64,000 bases of DNA from Streptomyces sp. NBC_01465 (GTDB lineage Bacteria > Actinomycetota > Actinomycetes > Streptomycetales > Streptomycetaceae). A model generated the notes under the pieces. It was not told the DNA's origin and made no database searches. It was given only the letters and a program-made list of their open reading frames with translations. The stretch covers positions 62,001 through 126,000 of the forward strand of contig NZ_CP109467.1 of the NCBI RefSeq assembly GCF_036227325.1, given 5' to 3'. Position 1 is the first letter of the stretch. Every line of letters starts with the position of its first letter. Shown in pieces: positions 20,196-29,219 of the stretch. The translations under genes were made by a program, and so were the position numbers.

Positions 20196-21548
20196 ATGTC
20201 CATGAAACCAGGGCCGATTCGGCTGAATGTGACCGACTTGCACGAGTCGGTCGACGATCCCGCGCTCACCTCCATGACGCTGCTCAACGAGCTCGCGGGA
20301 AGATTCCCCGAAGCCGTCTCCTTTTCGGCTGGCCGGCCGTTCGAAGGCTTCTACGACGTAGCGAATCTGTCCCAGCACCTCGCGACGTTCCGACGCCATC
20401 TCGAAGAGGACAAAGGCCTTTCCGGGGAGCAGGTGCGGCGCACTTTCTTCCAGTACGGGCGCACCAAAGGGTTTATCCACGAGCTCATAGCGCGCCAGCT
20501 CGAGGTCGACGAGGGTCTCACCGTGGACCCGGAGAGCATCGTGGTGACCACCGGCTGCCAGGAGGCGATGCTGCTCCTGCTGCGCGCCCTGGTCCGGGAC
20601 CCGCGTGACGTGATCCTGGCCGCGACACCCAACTATGTGGGGTTCATCGGCGCGGCCCGGGTGGCCGGCGCTCCGGTCCGCTCCGTACGGGAGCACGACG
20701 GCGGCATCGATCTCGAGGACCTGGAGCGGCAGATACGGGCGGCACGGCGCGAGGGGCTGCGGCCGCGCGCCTGTTACGTCGTCCCCGACTTCGCCAACCC
20801 GAGCGGCGCGACCATGTCGCTGGTGGACCGGATCGCCCTGCTCCAGCTCGCCGAGCGGGAGCAGATCTTCGTCATCGAGGACAACCCCTACACGCTGTTC
20901 CGGGGCAGCGCCCCCCAACTGCCCATGCTCAAGGCGCTGGACGAGCAGCATCAGGTGATCCATCTGGGCTCGTTCGCGAAGTCCGCCTTCGCCGGAGCGC
21001 GCGTGGGCTACGTCATCGCGGACCAGACGGTGACGTCGGACGGGGCCCGCCCCGAGCCCCCCATGCTCCTCGCCGACCACCTTGCCAAGCTGAAGAGCAT
21101 GGTCACGCTGAACACCTCGACGGTCGCCCAGGCGGTCATCGGCGGCTATCTCCTGGAGAACGGGTGCAGCCTGAAGCGCGCCACCGCGCGCGAGGCCGAG
21201 GTCTACCGACAGAACCTGGCCACCATGCTGGGCAGTCTGCGGTCCGTCTTCGAGCCGGTGGCGGGCCTGCCGGGTGATGTCTCGTGGAACACGCCGGAGG
21301 GCGGGATGTTCGTCGTCCTCACGCTGCCGTTCCCCGCGGACGACGCGATGCTCGAGTACTCGGCCTCGCGGTTCGGCGTGCTGTGGACGCCCATGCACCA
21401 CTTCTACGGGGGCACCGGCGGCTTCCACCAGGCCCGGCTCTCCTTCAGCGTGCTCACCCCCGAGCAGATCGCCCTGGGTGTCGAGCGGCTCGGTGCGCTC
21501 GTCCAGGACCAGCGCGCGAAGCAGCCGGTCGTCGCCGGGCGCGCCTGA
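20196..21548 (+). CDS. PLP-dependent class I/II aminotransferase, HpgT-like
   Basis: A fold-type I aminotransferase of about 450 residues without an N-terminal DNA-binding domain. The opening (DLHESVDDPAL), SFSAGRPFEGFYDV, FQYGRTKGFIHE, VVPDFANPSGATMSL, EDNPYTLF and the PLP-lysine region LGSFAKSAFAGARVGYV match what I remember of the 3,5-dihydroxyphenylglycine aminotransferases (HpgT). PLP arginine oxidases and capreomycidine-type enzymes are distant relatives. No HpgA-D homologues are in the window, so dihydroxyphenylglycine is not implied; the enzyme more likely makes or consumes a non-standard amino acid precursor. I chose the ATG at 20196 (AGGA about ten bases upstream); GTG 20190 and ATG 20202 are alternatives. 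It converges on the ABC permease gene with a terminator between. Confidence 0.85.
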   Translation: MSMKPGPIRLNVTDLHESVDDPALTSMTLLNELAGRFPEAVSFSAGRPFEGFYDVANLSQHLATFRRHLEEDKGLSGEQVRRTFFQYGRTKGFIHELIARQLEVDEGLTVDPESIVVTTGCQEAMLLLLRALVRDPRDVILAATPNYVGFIGAARVAGAPVRSVREHDGGIDLEDLERQIRAARREGLRPRACYVVPDFANPSGATMSLVDRIALLQLAEREQIFVIEDNPYTLFRGSAPQLPMLKALDEQHQVIHLGSFAKSAFAGARVGYVIADQTVTSDGARPEPPMLLADHLAKLKSMVTLNTSTVAQAVIGGYLLENGCSLKRATAREAEVYRQNLATMLGSLRSVFEPVAGLPGDVSWNTPEGGMFVVLTLPFPADDAMLEYSASRFGVLWTPMHHFYGGTGGFHQARLSFSVLTPEQIALGVERLGALVQDQRAKQPVVAGRA

Positions 21549-21558
21549 ACAACACCGA

Positions 21559-21591
21559 AAGGCCCCCGGACGCCTCGCGTCCGGGGGCCTT
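21559..21591. terminator. Bidirectional terminator hairpin
   Basis: A perfect 15-base inverted repeat (21559-21573 against 21577-21591) with a 3-base loop, between the convergent aminotransferase and ABC permease genes. The arms begin AAGGCCCCCGG and end in CCTT. Confidence 0.88.
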
Positions 21592-21602
21592 CGTGTGTCG
21601 GG

Positions 21603-22364
21603 TCAGGCGCGCTTCTTGAAGGTGGCGACCGCCCACACGTAGCCGAGGAGGGCGATCCCGAGGCACCAGGCGACGGCCGCGACGGTGTCGCCCGTCTGGG
21701 GGTTGCCGGCGAGGAGGCCGCGCAGCGTCTCGATGATCGGGGTGAAGGGCTGGTACTCCACGAACTGCTTCACACCGGCACCCATCGTGTCGGCGGGTAC
21801 GAACGCGCTGCTCAGGAACGGCAGCATGATCAGCGGCACGGTGGCCATGCCCGCGGACTCGACGGTCTTGGCGGCCAGCCCCATGGCGACGGTCAGCCAG
21901 CTCGCCGCGAAGCCGAGCAGTACGACCATTCCGAGAACACCGAGCCACTGCACGGCGCTGGCGCCCGGGTCGAAGCCCATCAGGAACGCGACCCCGATGA
22001 TGGCCGCGCAGGCCACCACGGCGCGCAGCGTGGTCATGATGACGTGGCCGGAGAGCATGGCCCCGCGGGAGACGTCCATGACCTTCAGGCGGTTGATGAC
22101 ACCCTTGGTCATGTCGGAGTTCACCTCGGTCGCGGTGGCTCCGAGTCCGTAGCTGATGGCCATGACGAGCAGGCCGGGTGTCACGTAGTCGATGTACGGG
22201 ACGCCGACGGAGAAGCCGCCGCCGAGCACCTTCACGAACATCAGCATGAGGACGATGGGGAACAGCACGGCGTTGAACACCGTGACGGGGTTGCGCAGGG
22301 TGTGCTTGACGTTGCGGCGCAGCATGATCGCCGAGTCGGCCAGCGTGATCGAGGCAGTGCTCAC
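21603..22364 (-). CDS. ABC-2 type transporter permease (DrrB-like)
   Basis: A membrane protein of 253 residues with about six hydrophobic segments, for example VFNAVLFPIVLMLMFV near the N-terminus and AWCLGIALLGYVWAVATF at the C-terminus. It looks like the permease half of daunorubicin-resistance-type exporters. The start is the GTG at 22364, whose GTGA overlaps the TGA of the ATPase gene; the longer open frame upstream is a shadow of that gene. With the ATPase it should export the final peptide or confer self-resistance. The two-gene operon is flanked by terminators on both sides, so it is probably transcribed on its own. Confidence 0.92.
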   Translation of the reverse strand: MSTASITLADSAIMLRRNVKHTLRNPVTVFNAVLFPIVLMLMFVKVLGGGFSVGVPYIDYVTPGLLVMAISYGLGATATEVNSDMTKGVINRLKVMDVSRGAMLSGHVIMTTLRAVVACAAIIGVAFLMGFDPGASAVQWLGVLGMVVLLGFAASWLTVAMGLAAKTVESAGMATVPLIMLPFLSSAFVPADTMGAGVKQFVEYQPFTPIIETLRGLLAGNPQTGDTVAAVAWCLGIALLGYVWAVATFKKRA

Positions 22365-23356
22365 TGCGCGATCGCCTCCTTGTCCAGGTGCTCGCTCGCA
22401 AGCTCGCTCGTGAGGGCCCCGGGTTGTCCGGGCTGTTCGGGCTGTTCGGTCAGGGCCAGGAAGACGTCGTCGAGGTCCGGGGTGTGCACGGAGAAGTCGA
22501 CGGCGCCGGCGATGGTGTGCTCGTCGAGCCTCGCGAGCAGTCCCTGCAGGGACTTGAGCCCGCTGTCGCTGGGCACCCGGAGGGTCAGCTCCTGCTCGTC
22601 GCGCGTGGAGCCGGCCAGCACCCGGGCCGCCTCGTCGAGCGTGTGGACGTCGGCGAACCGCAGCCGGACGTGGGCGCCGGGGATCTGCCGCTTGAGCTCG
22701 TCGGCCGTTCCCTGGGCGACCAGGCGGCCGCCGTTGAGGACCGCGATCCGGTCGGCCAACTGGTCGGCCTCTTCCAGGTACTGGGTGGTGAGGAAGATCG
22801 TGGTGCCCTCGGCGACCAGCTCCCGCACGATGTCCCACATGGTGCGCCGGCTGCGCGGGTCGAGTCCCGTCGTCGGCTCGTCGAGGAAGATGATCTGCGG
22901 GTTGCCGACCAGCGTCATCGCAAGGTCCAGCTTGCGGCGCATGCCTCCGGAGTACGTCGAGGACAGCTTGTCCGCCGACTCCGCCAGATCGAACCGGTCG
23001 AGAAGCCCGCCGACCACCTTGTCACTGGAGCGCACCCGTTTCAGGTCCGCCATCAGCTGCAGGTTCTCCCGGCCGGAGAGCAGTTCGTCCACTGCGGCGA
23101 ACTGCCCGGTCACGCCGATGGCCGCGCGCACCTGCTTGGTGGCGCGCACCACGTCGTGCCCGGCGACTTCAACTGTCCCCGCGTCGGCCGCAAGCAGCGT
23201 CGTCAGGACGTTCACCGTTGTGGTCTTGCCCGCCCCGTTCGGGCCGAGCAGCGAGAAGACCGACCCTGCGGCGACTTCGAAGTCGATGCCGTCGAGGACG
23301 GCTTTGTCGCCGTACGCCTTGCGCAGCCCGGAAACTGCAATCGCGGAACTCTTCAT
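22361..23356 (-). CDS. ABC transporter ATP-binding protein (DrrA-like)
   Basis: A cytoplasmic ATPase of 331 residues. Walker A GPNGAGKTT, signature YSGGMRRKLDLA, Walker B IIFLDEPTTGLD and the downstream switch His region are all present, followed by the C-terminal extension usual for DrrA-type drug exporters. I chose the ATG at 23356 (MKSSAIAVSGLRKAYG); the 31 extra upstream codons run into the intergenic region and are unlike the family. The protein pairs with the permease encoded immediately downstream with a 4-base overlap. Confidence 0.93.
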   Translation of the reverse strand: MKSSAIAVSGLRKAYGDKAVLDGIDFEVAAGSVFSLLGPNGAGKTTTVNVLTTLLAADAGTVEVAGHDVVRATKQVRAAIGVTGQFAAVDELLSGRENLQLMADLKRVRSSDKVVGGLLDRFDLAESADKLSSTYSGGMRRKLDLAMTLVGNPQIIFLDEPTTGLDPRSRRTMWDIVRELVAEGTTIFLTTQYLEEADQLADRIAVLNGGRLVAQGTADELKRQIPGAHVRLRFADVHTLDEAARVLAGSTRDEQELTLRVPSDSGLKSLQGLLARLDEHTIAGAVDFSVHTPDLDDVFLALTEQPEQPGQPGALTSELASEHLDKEAIAQ

Positions 23357-23439
23357 ACCCCTACTCTCCGCGCGGGGCTGACACCGGCCTGTCACACCGC
23401 TGACATGGCCTTGGAGTCCTTCTCGATGCCGTGGCAGCG

Positions 23440-23471
23440 AGAAGGGCACCCGCCGCGGCGGGTGCCCTTCT
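23440..23471 (-). terminator. Terminator of the NRPS operon
   Basis: A perfect 32-base palindrome (16-base arms, AGAAGGGCACCCGCCG on the left) starting 18 bases after the stop of the type II thioesterase gene. It separates the NRPS operon from the ABC transporter operon, which runs in the same direction. Confidence 0.85.
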
Positions 23472-23489
23472 GGAGAACGCGTTCAGCTT

Positions 23490-24194
23490 CTACCGACTGC
23501 CGGCGGACTCCGACTCGATCAGGTCCAGAATCTCCCGGCCGTGGTCGACGAGGTACATGTGGTCGCCGGGGAACTCCACATAGTTGAAGTCACTCGTGGT
23601 CGCGTCCCGCCACTGTTGCGCCTCTTCCGCGGTGACCAGTCCGTCGTGGTCGCCGCGCACCGAGCAGATCGGCACCGACACCGGTTCGTCGGTGCTCGGG
23701 ACGTATGCCTCGTGCATCTCGCAGTCGGCCTGCAGCGCGGGAAGGATCAGTTCCCGCATCTCGGGGTGGTCGAGCGCCTCGTGCCGGAATCCCGCGAACT
23801 CCTCGACCCTGGCGAGGAATTCATCGCCCCGCAGACCTGCCGCCCGCCGCTCGCGCTGGGTCCACGGACCCGGCGAACCGCTGACGATCAGCCGCTCGAC
23901 GTGGATGCCGCGCGCGCTCAGCAGGTGCACCAGCTCATACGCGAGCACGGCGCCCAGGCTGTGCCCGAAGAGCACGGTCCTGGTCCCCGGGCCGAGGTCG
24001 GCGGCGACGGCGTCGACCTCGGTCTTCGCCGCCTCCACGACGTTGCGGTAGGGCTCCTCCAGCAGTCGCCGCTCCCTGCCGGGCAGGTCGACCGTGGCGA
24101 TCCGCCACCGGTCGCCGGCCAGCTCCCGCCAGGGGTGGAAGAACGACGGTCCCGCTCCTGCGAACGGCACGCACAGCAGTGTGGGTTGAGTCAT
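23490..24194 (-). CDS. Type II thioesterase (serine nucleophile)
   Basis: A 234-residue alpha/beta hydrolase: CVPFAGAGPSFF near the N-terminus, GHSLG nucleophile elbow (Ser79), Asp in RGDHDGL and His in PGDHMYL. Such stand-alone enzymes free carrier domains blocked by wrong acyl groups or by acetyl from mis-primed phosphopantetheine. It starts 16 bases after the stop of NRPS-3 and ends the NRPS operon, so its main clients are probably the NRPS carrier domains. It is one of three type II thioesterases in the window. Confidence 0.95.
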   Translation of the reverse strand: MTQPTLLCVPFAGAGPSFFHPWRELAGDRWRIATVDLPGRERRLLEEPYRNVVEAAKTEVDAVAADLGPGTRTVLFGHSLGAVLAYELVHLLSARGIHVERLIVSGSPGPWTQRERRAAGLRGDEFLARVEEFAGFRHEALDHPEMRELILPALQADCEMHEAYVPSTDEPVSVPICSVRGDHDGLVTAEEAQQWRDATTSDFNYVEFPGDHMYLVDHGREILDLIESESAGSR

Positions 24195-24210
24195 CTCGGC
24201 CGAACTCCCG

Positions 24211-27200
24211 TCATCCGTTGGTCTGTTCGGCGGCCTGCGCCAGCTTGCGGGCGACGATCTTCATGATCTGGCTCGCCGGTTTGGGCATGTGCAGGTCGTG
24301 GTGGGTGGCGTCCACGTCGTACTGCTCGTACGAACCGAGGATGTAGGGCCGCCATTCGGGCCCGTACGACGTGAGCCCGTCGACCTTGTCCAGCGTCGCG
24401 TTGAAGTACAGGACGTCGCCGCGGTACACGGGGGTGACGAAACCGCCCATCTTCTGCAGGTTGTTGGCGCCCACCTTCGACATGGTGTCCAGGAAGCTGT
24501 CCATGTTGTTGGTGTTCATGAACTGGCCGAAGACTTCCTCGATGTCCGCCCGGTAGAGCTCCTTCGACCGGCCGGACACCTGCTGGAACCCGTTGTCCGC
24601 CGTCCCGGTCGCGGGCTGGGTGTCCAGGATGGCCACGAGGTCGACCTGGTGTCCTCGCCGGTCCAGTTCCTCGGCCATGGCGTGGGCGATCGGGCCGCCG
24701 AAGGACCAGCCGACGAGGTTGTACGGTCCTTCCGGCTGGATCGCGAGGATCTGGGTGACGTAGTCCTCGACCATCTCCTGCACCGAGTCCGCCATGGGGT
24801 CGGTGCCGTTGGAGCCGCGGGACTGCAGGGCGTAGCACGCCCGGTCGGGCACGTGCGGTGCGAAGGTGAAGAACGCCCAGCCGAGGCCGCCGCCTCCGTG
24901 GACGAACCACACCGGCTCCTTGCCCGTGCCGGGATCCCTGTTGAGCGGGAGCACGACCCCGAACGAATCGGCGTGGTCGCCGGGGATGCTGCCGATGAGC
25001 ATCAGCGCGGCCAGCTCGGCCACCGTGGGGTACTGGATGATCGTCCGCAGCGGCATGTCGGCGCCGAACTGCTTGCGGATACGGGCGCTGAGCCGGGTCG
25101 CGAGGAGCGAGTGTCCGCCGAGCGCGAAGAAGTCGTCGTTGATGCCGACCCTCTCCAGGCCCAGCAGGTCGCTGAAGAAGCCGCAGAGCTTCTCCTCGTG
25201 GGAGTTGCGCGGCTCGCCGGTGCTGACGGTGGAGGTGTGTTCCTTCGGCAGCGCGCTCCGGTCGATCTTGCCGGCCGGGTTCAGCGGGAGCTGGGAGAGC
25301 GGTACGACGGCGGCCGGGACCATGTAGTCGGGAAGGCGCCCGCGCAGATACTCGGGCAGTTCCTCGACCAATGGACCGATCGCGATCGCGAGGGCGGGGG
25401 CGTTGGCCCGGATCCGCCCGGCGACACCGCTCGGAACGAACACTCCGGTGACGGCCTGCGGCTCGGGCAGCAGTACCGCGTCGAAGTTGTGGACTGCGTC
25501 GCCCGACCAGGTGAGGATCACCTCCCGGCCCTTCTCCCGCGCCCAGGCGGCGATGTCCTCGGGATCGACCGGCTTCCCGGCAGGTGCGTCCGTACTGACG
25601 ACGGCGGCGAAGGTCGCCGCGGCGGCCTCCTCCACCAGACGGGCGTTGGGTATTCCGGTCAACCGCACCGGGCCGCCCGTCCGGGCCGCGAAGCCGCCGA
25701 GGCCGGTCAGGTCGGAGACCTCCTGGCCCCAGGTCACCGACTCCACCGCGGACAGGTCGAGTACGCCGGCCGGCTCCTTGTGCAGGACGACCTCGTAACG
25801 GTGCCGGGTCAGCGCGTTGTGCGTCGTGCCCGCCTTGAGCCGGATGTCGACGCCGGCGGACCGTCCCGCTGCCCACTCGGCGAACCACTCCGGAGCTACC
25901 ACCAGCTCCCGCTCGGCGAGCAGCGACTGCTCCACGAGTGCCCGTACCTCTTCATGCGAGGCATAGGGCTGGGAGGCACGCGCCTCGGCAGCCGCCAGCA
26001 GCCGCTGCGTCGCAGCGTTGCGGACATCTCCGACGATCAACCGGCCGCCCGGCGCGAGGAGTTGAAGGGCCTGGTCCAGCACCTGGTCCAGGTACTCGGC
26101 GCTCGGGAAGTACTGCGCCACCGAGTTGAGTACGACGGTGTCGAACCCGCCCTCGGGCAGCCCGGACACGTCGTCGGCGGCCTGGGCGCTCAGCCGGACC
26201 CGGTCCCCGAAGCCGGCCTCGTCGGCCTGCTCCCTGAGACGGTCCACGGCGGTCGACGAGAGGTCAGTGCCCCAGTACTCGTCGACCTCGCCGACGACCT
26301 TCGCGAGGAGCAGGCCGGAGCCCACCCCGATCTCCAGCACCCGCCGGGGAGCGAACCGCAGCACCTGTGCCGCCGCCGCGTCCTGCCATTCCCGCAGCTG
26401 TACGAGGGGGATCTGCTCGCCGTCGTACACGGTCTGCCACTGCTGGAAGTCCTCGCCCCACGGCTCTTCCCGGGCGTCCGCGAAGCTGTCGTCGAAGACC
26501 CGACTCCACTCCCCCACCTGGGCGGCGACGTCGACCACCGCGGCATCCGGGTCGGGCTCGACGTAGGCGACGAGGCGCTGGTCGCCCTTCTGGTCCTCGC
26601 GGACCACGACGGCGGCCTGGGAGACCGAGGGGTGTCCGGACAGGACGTGGTCGATCTCGCCGAGTTCGATACGGAAGCCGCGGACCTTGACCTGGGAGTC
26701 GGTGCGGCCCATGTACTCGACCTGGCCGTCCTTGTTCCACTTCACCAGGTCCCCGGTGCGGTACATCCGGGTCCCCGGCGCGCCGAACGGGCACGCCACG
26801 AACCGCTCGGAGGTCAGCCCCGTCTGCCCGAGGTAGCCGCGCGCCAGGCAGGCTCCGGCGAGGTACAGCTCGCCCGCGACGCCGGGTGCGACCGGGCGCA
26901 GCGCCGAGTCGAGTACGTAGACCTGGTTGTTCCAGATGGGCGCGCCGATCGGCACCCGGTCCGCGCCGGGCACGTGCTCCCAGCCGGTGACCTCGACGGT
27001 CGCCTCGGTGGGGCCGTACAGGTTGTTCGCCGAGCAGCCCGGCAGCATCTCCACGAATCGGTTGGCGAGCGCGGCCGGGAACGCCTCCGCCGCCACCTCG
27101 ATCCAGCGCAGGCTGGAGCAGTCGCCGGCCGCGGGCTCGGTGACGAACGCGGACAGCAGCGAGGGCACGAAGAACGCGCCTGTCACGCGCTCGCGCTGGA

Positions 27201-29214
27201 TCAACTCGGCGAGATACGCCGGGTCCCGGCGCCCCTCCGCGCTGGCCACCACGATCGAGGCGCCCATCTGCAGGTTGGAGAACATCTCCGGCACCGACGC
27301 GTCGAAGCTCGCGGACGTGCTCATGAGCATGCGGTCGTCGACCGTGACGTCGAAGTGCTCGAGGCCCCAGGCGATCCGGTTCATGATCGAGCGGTGCGCC
27401 ACGGGCACGCCCTTCGGGCCGCCCGTCGAGCCCGAGGTGAAGATGACGTACGCGGCGTGGTCGGGCGCCAGCTCCCGTACGGGGTTCGTGTCCGGGTACG
27501 CGGACACGTCCGGCAGGACTCCGTCGAGGAGCAGCAACGGCTTGGCGCCCGCGAGCACATGCCGTACGCGGTCCTCGGGCAGCTCGGTGTCGAGCGGGAC
27601 GTACGCCGCACCGGCCTTGACCACGCCGTAGACCGCGACCAGCAGCTCGACCGATCGCGGGATCTTCACCGCGATCAGCTGCTCGGGGCCGGCGCCCTGT
27701 TCGATCAGCCAGTGCGCCAGGCGGTTGGCCCTCCGGTTGAACTCGGCGTAACTCAGCGTCTCCTTCTCGGCGATCACCGCCACCGCGTCCGGGGTCCGCT
27801 CGACCTGCGCCTCGAAGGCGGCCGGCAGCGTGCCCTCTGCCACCGGATGTGCCGTGTCGTTGACCCGCCGCACGAGCCAGTCCCGCTCGTCCGCCCCTAG
27901 CACCTCGATGGTGCTGAGCGGCGCCTGCGGGGCGGCGGCGACCTGCTCCAGGACGCGGGCGAACCGGGCGGCGATCTCCTCGGCCGTGTCGCGGTCGAAG
28001 AGCTGGGTCGCGTACATGAGGTCGCCGCGCAGCGTCCCCGAGTCGGTGACGGCGAGGCTGAAGAACAGGTCTGCCAGGGAGGTCTGGGTGAGGAACTGCT
28101 CGAACTCCGCCTTGAGGCCGGGGAGTTCGAACTCCGCCTTCTCGAAGCTCTGCCAGGCGAACATCACCTGGAACAGCGGCTGGTACGACGTGGAGCGGTC
28201 GGGGTTGATGAGCTCGACCAGCGTCTCGAACGGCACGTCCTGGTGCTCGTACGCGGCGAGGGCCTTGTCCCGCACCTGCGGGAGCAGGTCGACGAAGGAC
28301 GGGTTGCCGGCGAGGTCGACGCGCAGCACCTGGGTGTTGACGAAGAGCCCGACGAGGTCGGCCAGCGCCTCGTCGGTCCGCCCGGCGATCGGGTTGCCGA
28401 TCGTCACGTCGTCGCCGCCGCCCAGCTTGCTCAGCAGCACTCCGAGCGCGGTCTGCACGACCATGGCCATGGTCATCCCGCGCTCATCGGCCAGCTTCTG
28501 CAGTCCGGCCGCGACCTCGGCCGACACCTCGAGGCCGAGCGAGTCGCCCTGTGAGTTGCGGGTCGCGGGGCGCGGGCGGTCCAGCGGCAGGCTCAACGGC
28601 TGCGGTACTCCGCTGAGTTCCTTGCGCCAGTACTCGGCCTGCGCAGCAGCCAGCGAGCCCGGGTCCGTCACATCGCCGAGCAGCTCGCGCTGCCACAGCG
28701 CGTAGTCCTTGTACGTCACGGGCAGCGGCTCGAACTCCGGCGCCCTGCCGTCGAGCCGTGCGGTGTAGGCGGTGGTCAGGTCGCGGGCCAGCGGCCCGCC
28801 CGAGACGCCGTCGGAGGCGATGTGGTGGATGAGGAGGACCAGGACGTGCTCCTCCGGCGCGCAGCGGAACAGCCGTACGCGGAACGGGATGTCGGCCATC
28901 AGGTCGAACCGGTGCGCGATGAACGCGTCGACCGCGCCGCTCAGGTCCTCGGGCGCCACATCGACCACGGGCACGTCCACCGAGGCCTCCGCCGCCCGCA
29001 GGATCCGCTGGTGGGGCTCGTCGTTGTCGTCGGTCACGTAAGTGGTGCGCAGGGGCTCGTGCCGGGCGACCACGTCGCGGACCGCGGCGACGAGCGCCGC
29101 CTCGTCCAGCGGCCCCGTCAGCCGGAAGGCCGGGGAGATGTTGTAGGTCTCTGCCCCGCCCTCCAGTTGCTGCGTGAGCCACATGCGGCGCTGTGCAAAC
29201 GAAAGCGGAATCAC
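24211..29214 (-). CDS. NRPS-3, terminal module: C-A-NMT-T-TE
   Basis: A 1667-residue one-module NRPS. C domain (HHIASDG near 133); A domain with [11 protein letters not shown] near 591; N-methyltransferase inserted after the A8 motif (VLEIGVGSG near 961); A10 near 1313; T domain GGHSLL near 1365; thioesterase with GWSFGG (Ser near 1505) and a late His in ATHHDLH. My reading of the ten-residue pocket is D-A-P-F-E-A-L-V-E-K, for which I know no assignment. The module should add an N-methyl amino acid and release the chain, probably by cyclisation. The true start is the GTG at 29214, five bases after the stop of NRPS-2; a longer open frame reaching 33252 is an out-of-frame shadow of NRPS-2. The A domain closely resembles the second A domain of NRPS-1 except in the pocket. 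Confidence 0.96.
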   Translation of the reverse strand: MIPLSFAQRRMWLTQQLEGGAETYNISPAFRLTGPLDEAALVAAVRDVVARHEPLRTTYVTDDNDEPHQRILRAAEASVDVPVVDVAPEDLSGAVDAFIAHRFDLMADIPFRVRLFRCAPEEHVLVLLIHHIASDGVSGGPLARDLTTAYTARLDGRAPEFEPLPVTYKDYALWQRELLGDVTDPGSLAAAQAEYWRKELSGVPQPLSLPLDRPRPATRNSQGDSLGLEVSAEVAAGLQKLADERGMTMAMVVQTALGVLLSKLGGGDDVTIGNPIAGRTDEALADLVGLFVNTQVLRVDLAGNPSFVDLLPQVRDKALAAYEHQDVPFETLVELINPDRSTSYQPLFQVMFAWQSFEKAEFELPGLKAEFEQFLTQTSLADLFFSLAVTDSGTLRGDLMYATQLFDRDTAEEIAARFARVLEQVAAAPQAPLSTIEVLGADERDWLVRRVNDTAHPVAEGTLPAAFEAQVERTPDAVAVIAEKETLSYAEFNRRANRLAHWLIEQGAGPEQLIAVKIPRSVELLVAVYGVVKAGAAYVPLDTELPEDRVRHVLAGAKPLLLLDGVLPDVSAYPDTNPVRELAPDHAAYVIFTSGSTGGPKGVPVAHRSIMNRIAWGLEHFDVTVDDRMLMSTSASFDASVPEMFSNLQMGASIVVASAEGRRDPAYLAELIQRERVTGAFFVPSLLSAFVTEPAAGDCSSLRWIEVAAEAFPAALANRFVEMLPGCSANNLYGPTEATVEVTGWEHVPGADRVPIGAPIWNNQVYVLDSALRPVAPGVAGELYLAGACLARGYLGQTGLTSERFVACPFGAPGTRMYRTGDLVKWNKDGQVEYMGRTDSQVKVRGFRIELGEIDHVLSGHPSVSQAAVVVREDQKGDQRLVAYVEPDPDAAVVDVAAQVGEWSRVFDDSFADAREEPWGEDFQQWQTVYDGEQIPLVQLREWQDAAAAQVLRFAPRRVLEIGVGSGLLLAKVVGEVDEYWGTDLSSTAVDRLREQADEAGFGDRVRLSAQAADDVSGLPEGGFDTVVLNSVAQYFPSAEYLDQVLDQALQLLAPGGRLIVGDVRNAATQRLLAAAEARASQPYASHEEVRALVEQSLLAERELVVAPEWFAEWAAGRSAGVDIRLKAGTTHNALTRHRYEVVLHKEPAGVLDLSAVESVTWGQEVSDLTGLGGFAARTGGPVRLTGIPNARLVEEAAAATFAAVVSTDAPAGKPVDPEDIAAWAREKGREVILTWSGDAVHNFDAVLLPEPQAVTGVFVPSGVAGRIRANAPALAIAIGPLVEELPEYLRGRLPDYMVPAAVVPLSQLPLNPAGKIDRSALPKEHTSTVSTGEPRNSHEEKLCGFFSDLLGLERVGINDDFFALGGHSLLATRLSARIRKQFGADMPLRTIIQYPTVAELAALMLIGSIPGDHADSFGVVLPLNRDPGTGKEPVWFVHGGGGLGWAFFTFAPHVPDRACYALQSRGSNGTDPMADSVQEMVEDYVTQILAIQPEGPYNLVGWSFGGPIAHAMAEELDRRGHQVDLVAILDTQPATGTADNGFQQVSGRSKELYRADIEEVFGQFMNTNNMDSFLDTMSKVGANNLQKMGGFVTPVYRGDVLYFNATLDKVDGLTSYGPEWRPYILGSYEQYDVDATHHDLHMPKPASQIMKIVARKLAQAAEQTNG

Positions 29215-29219
29215 TGGTT

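Noticed and set aside
21603..22838. A longer version of the ABC permease starting at 22838
   Set aside because: The extra N-terminus overlaps the ATPase gene in another frame and has no membrane character; the GTG at 22364 overlaps the ATPase stop as expected for coupled genes.
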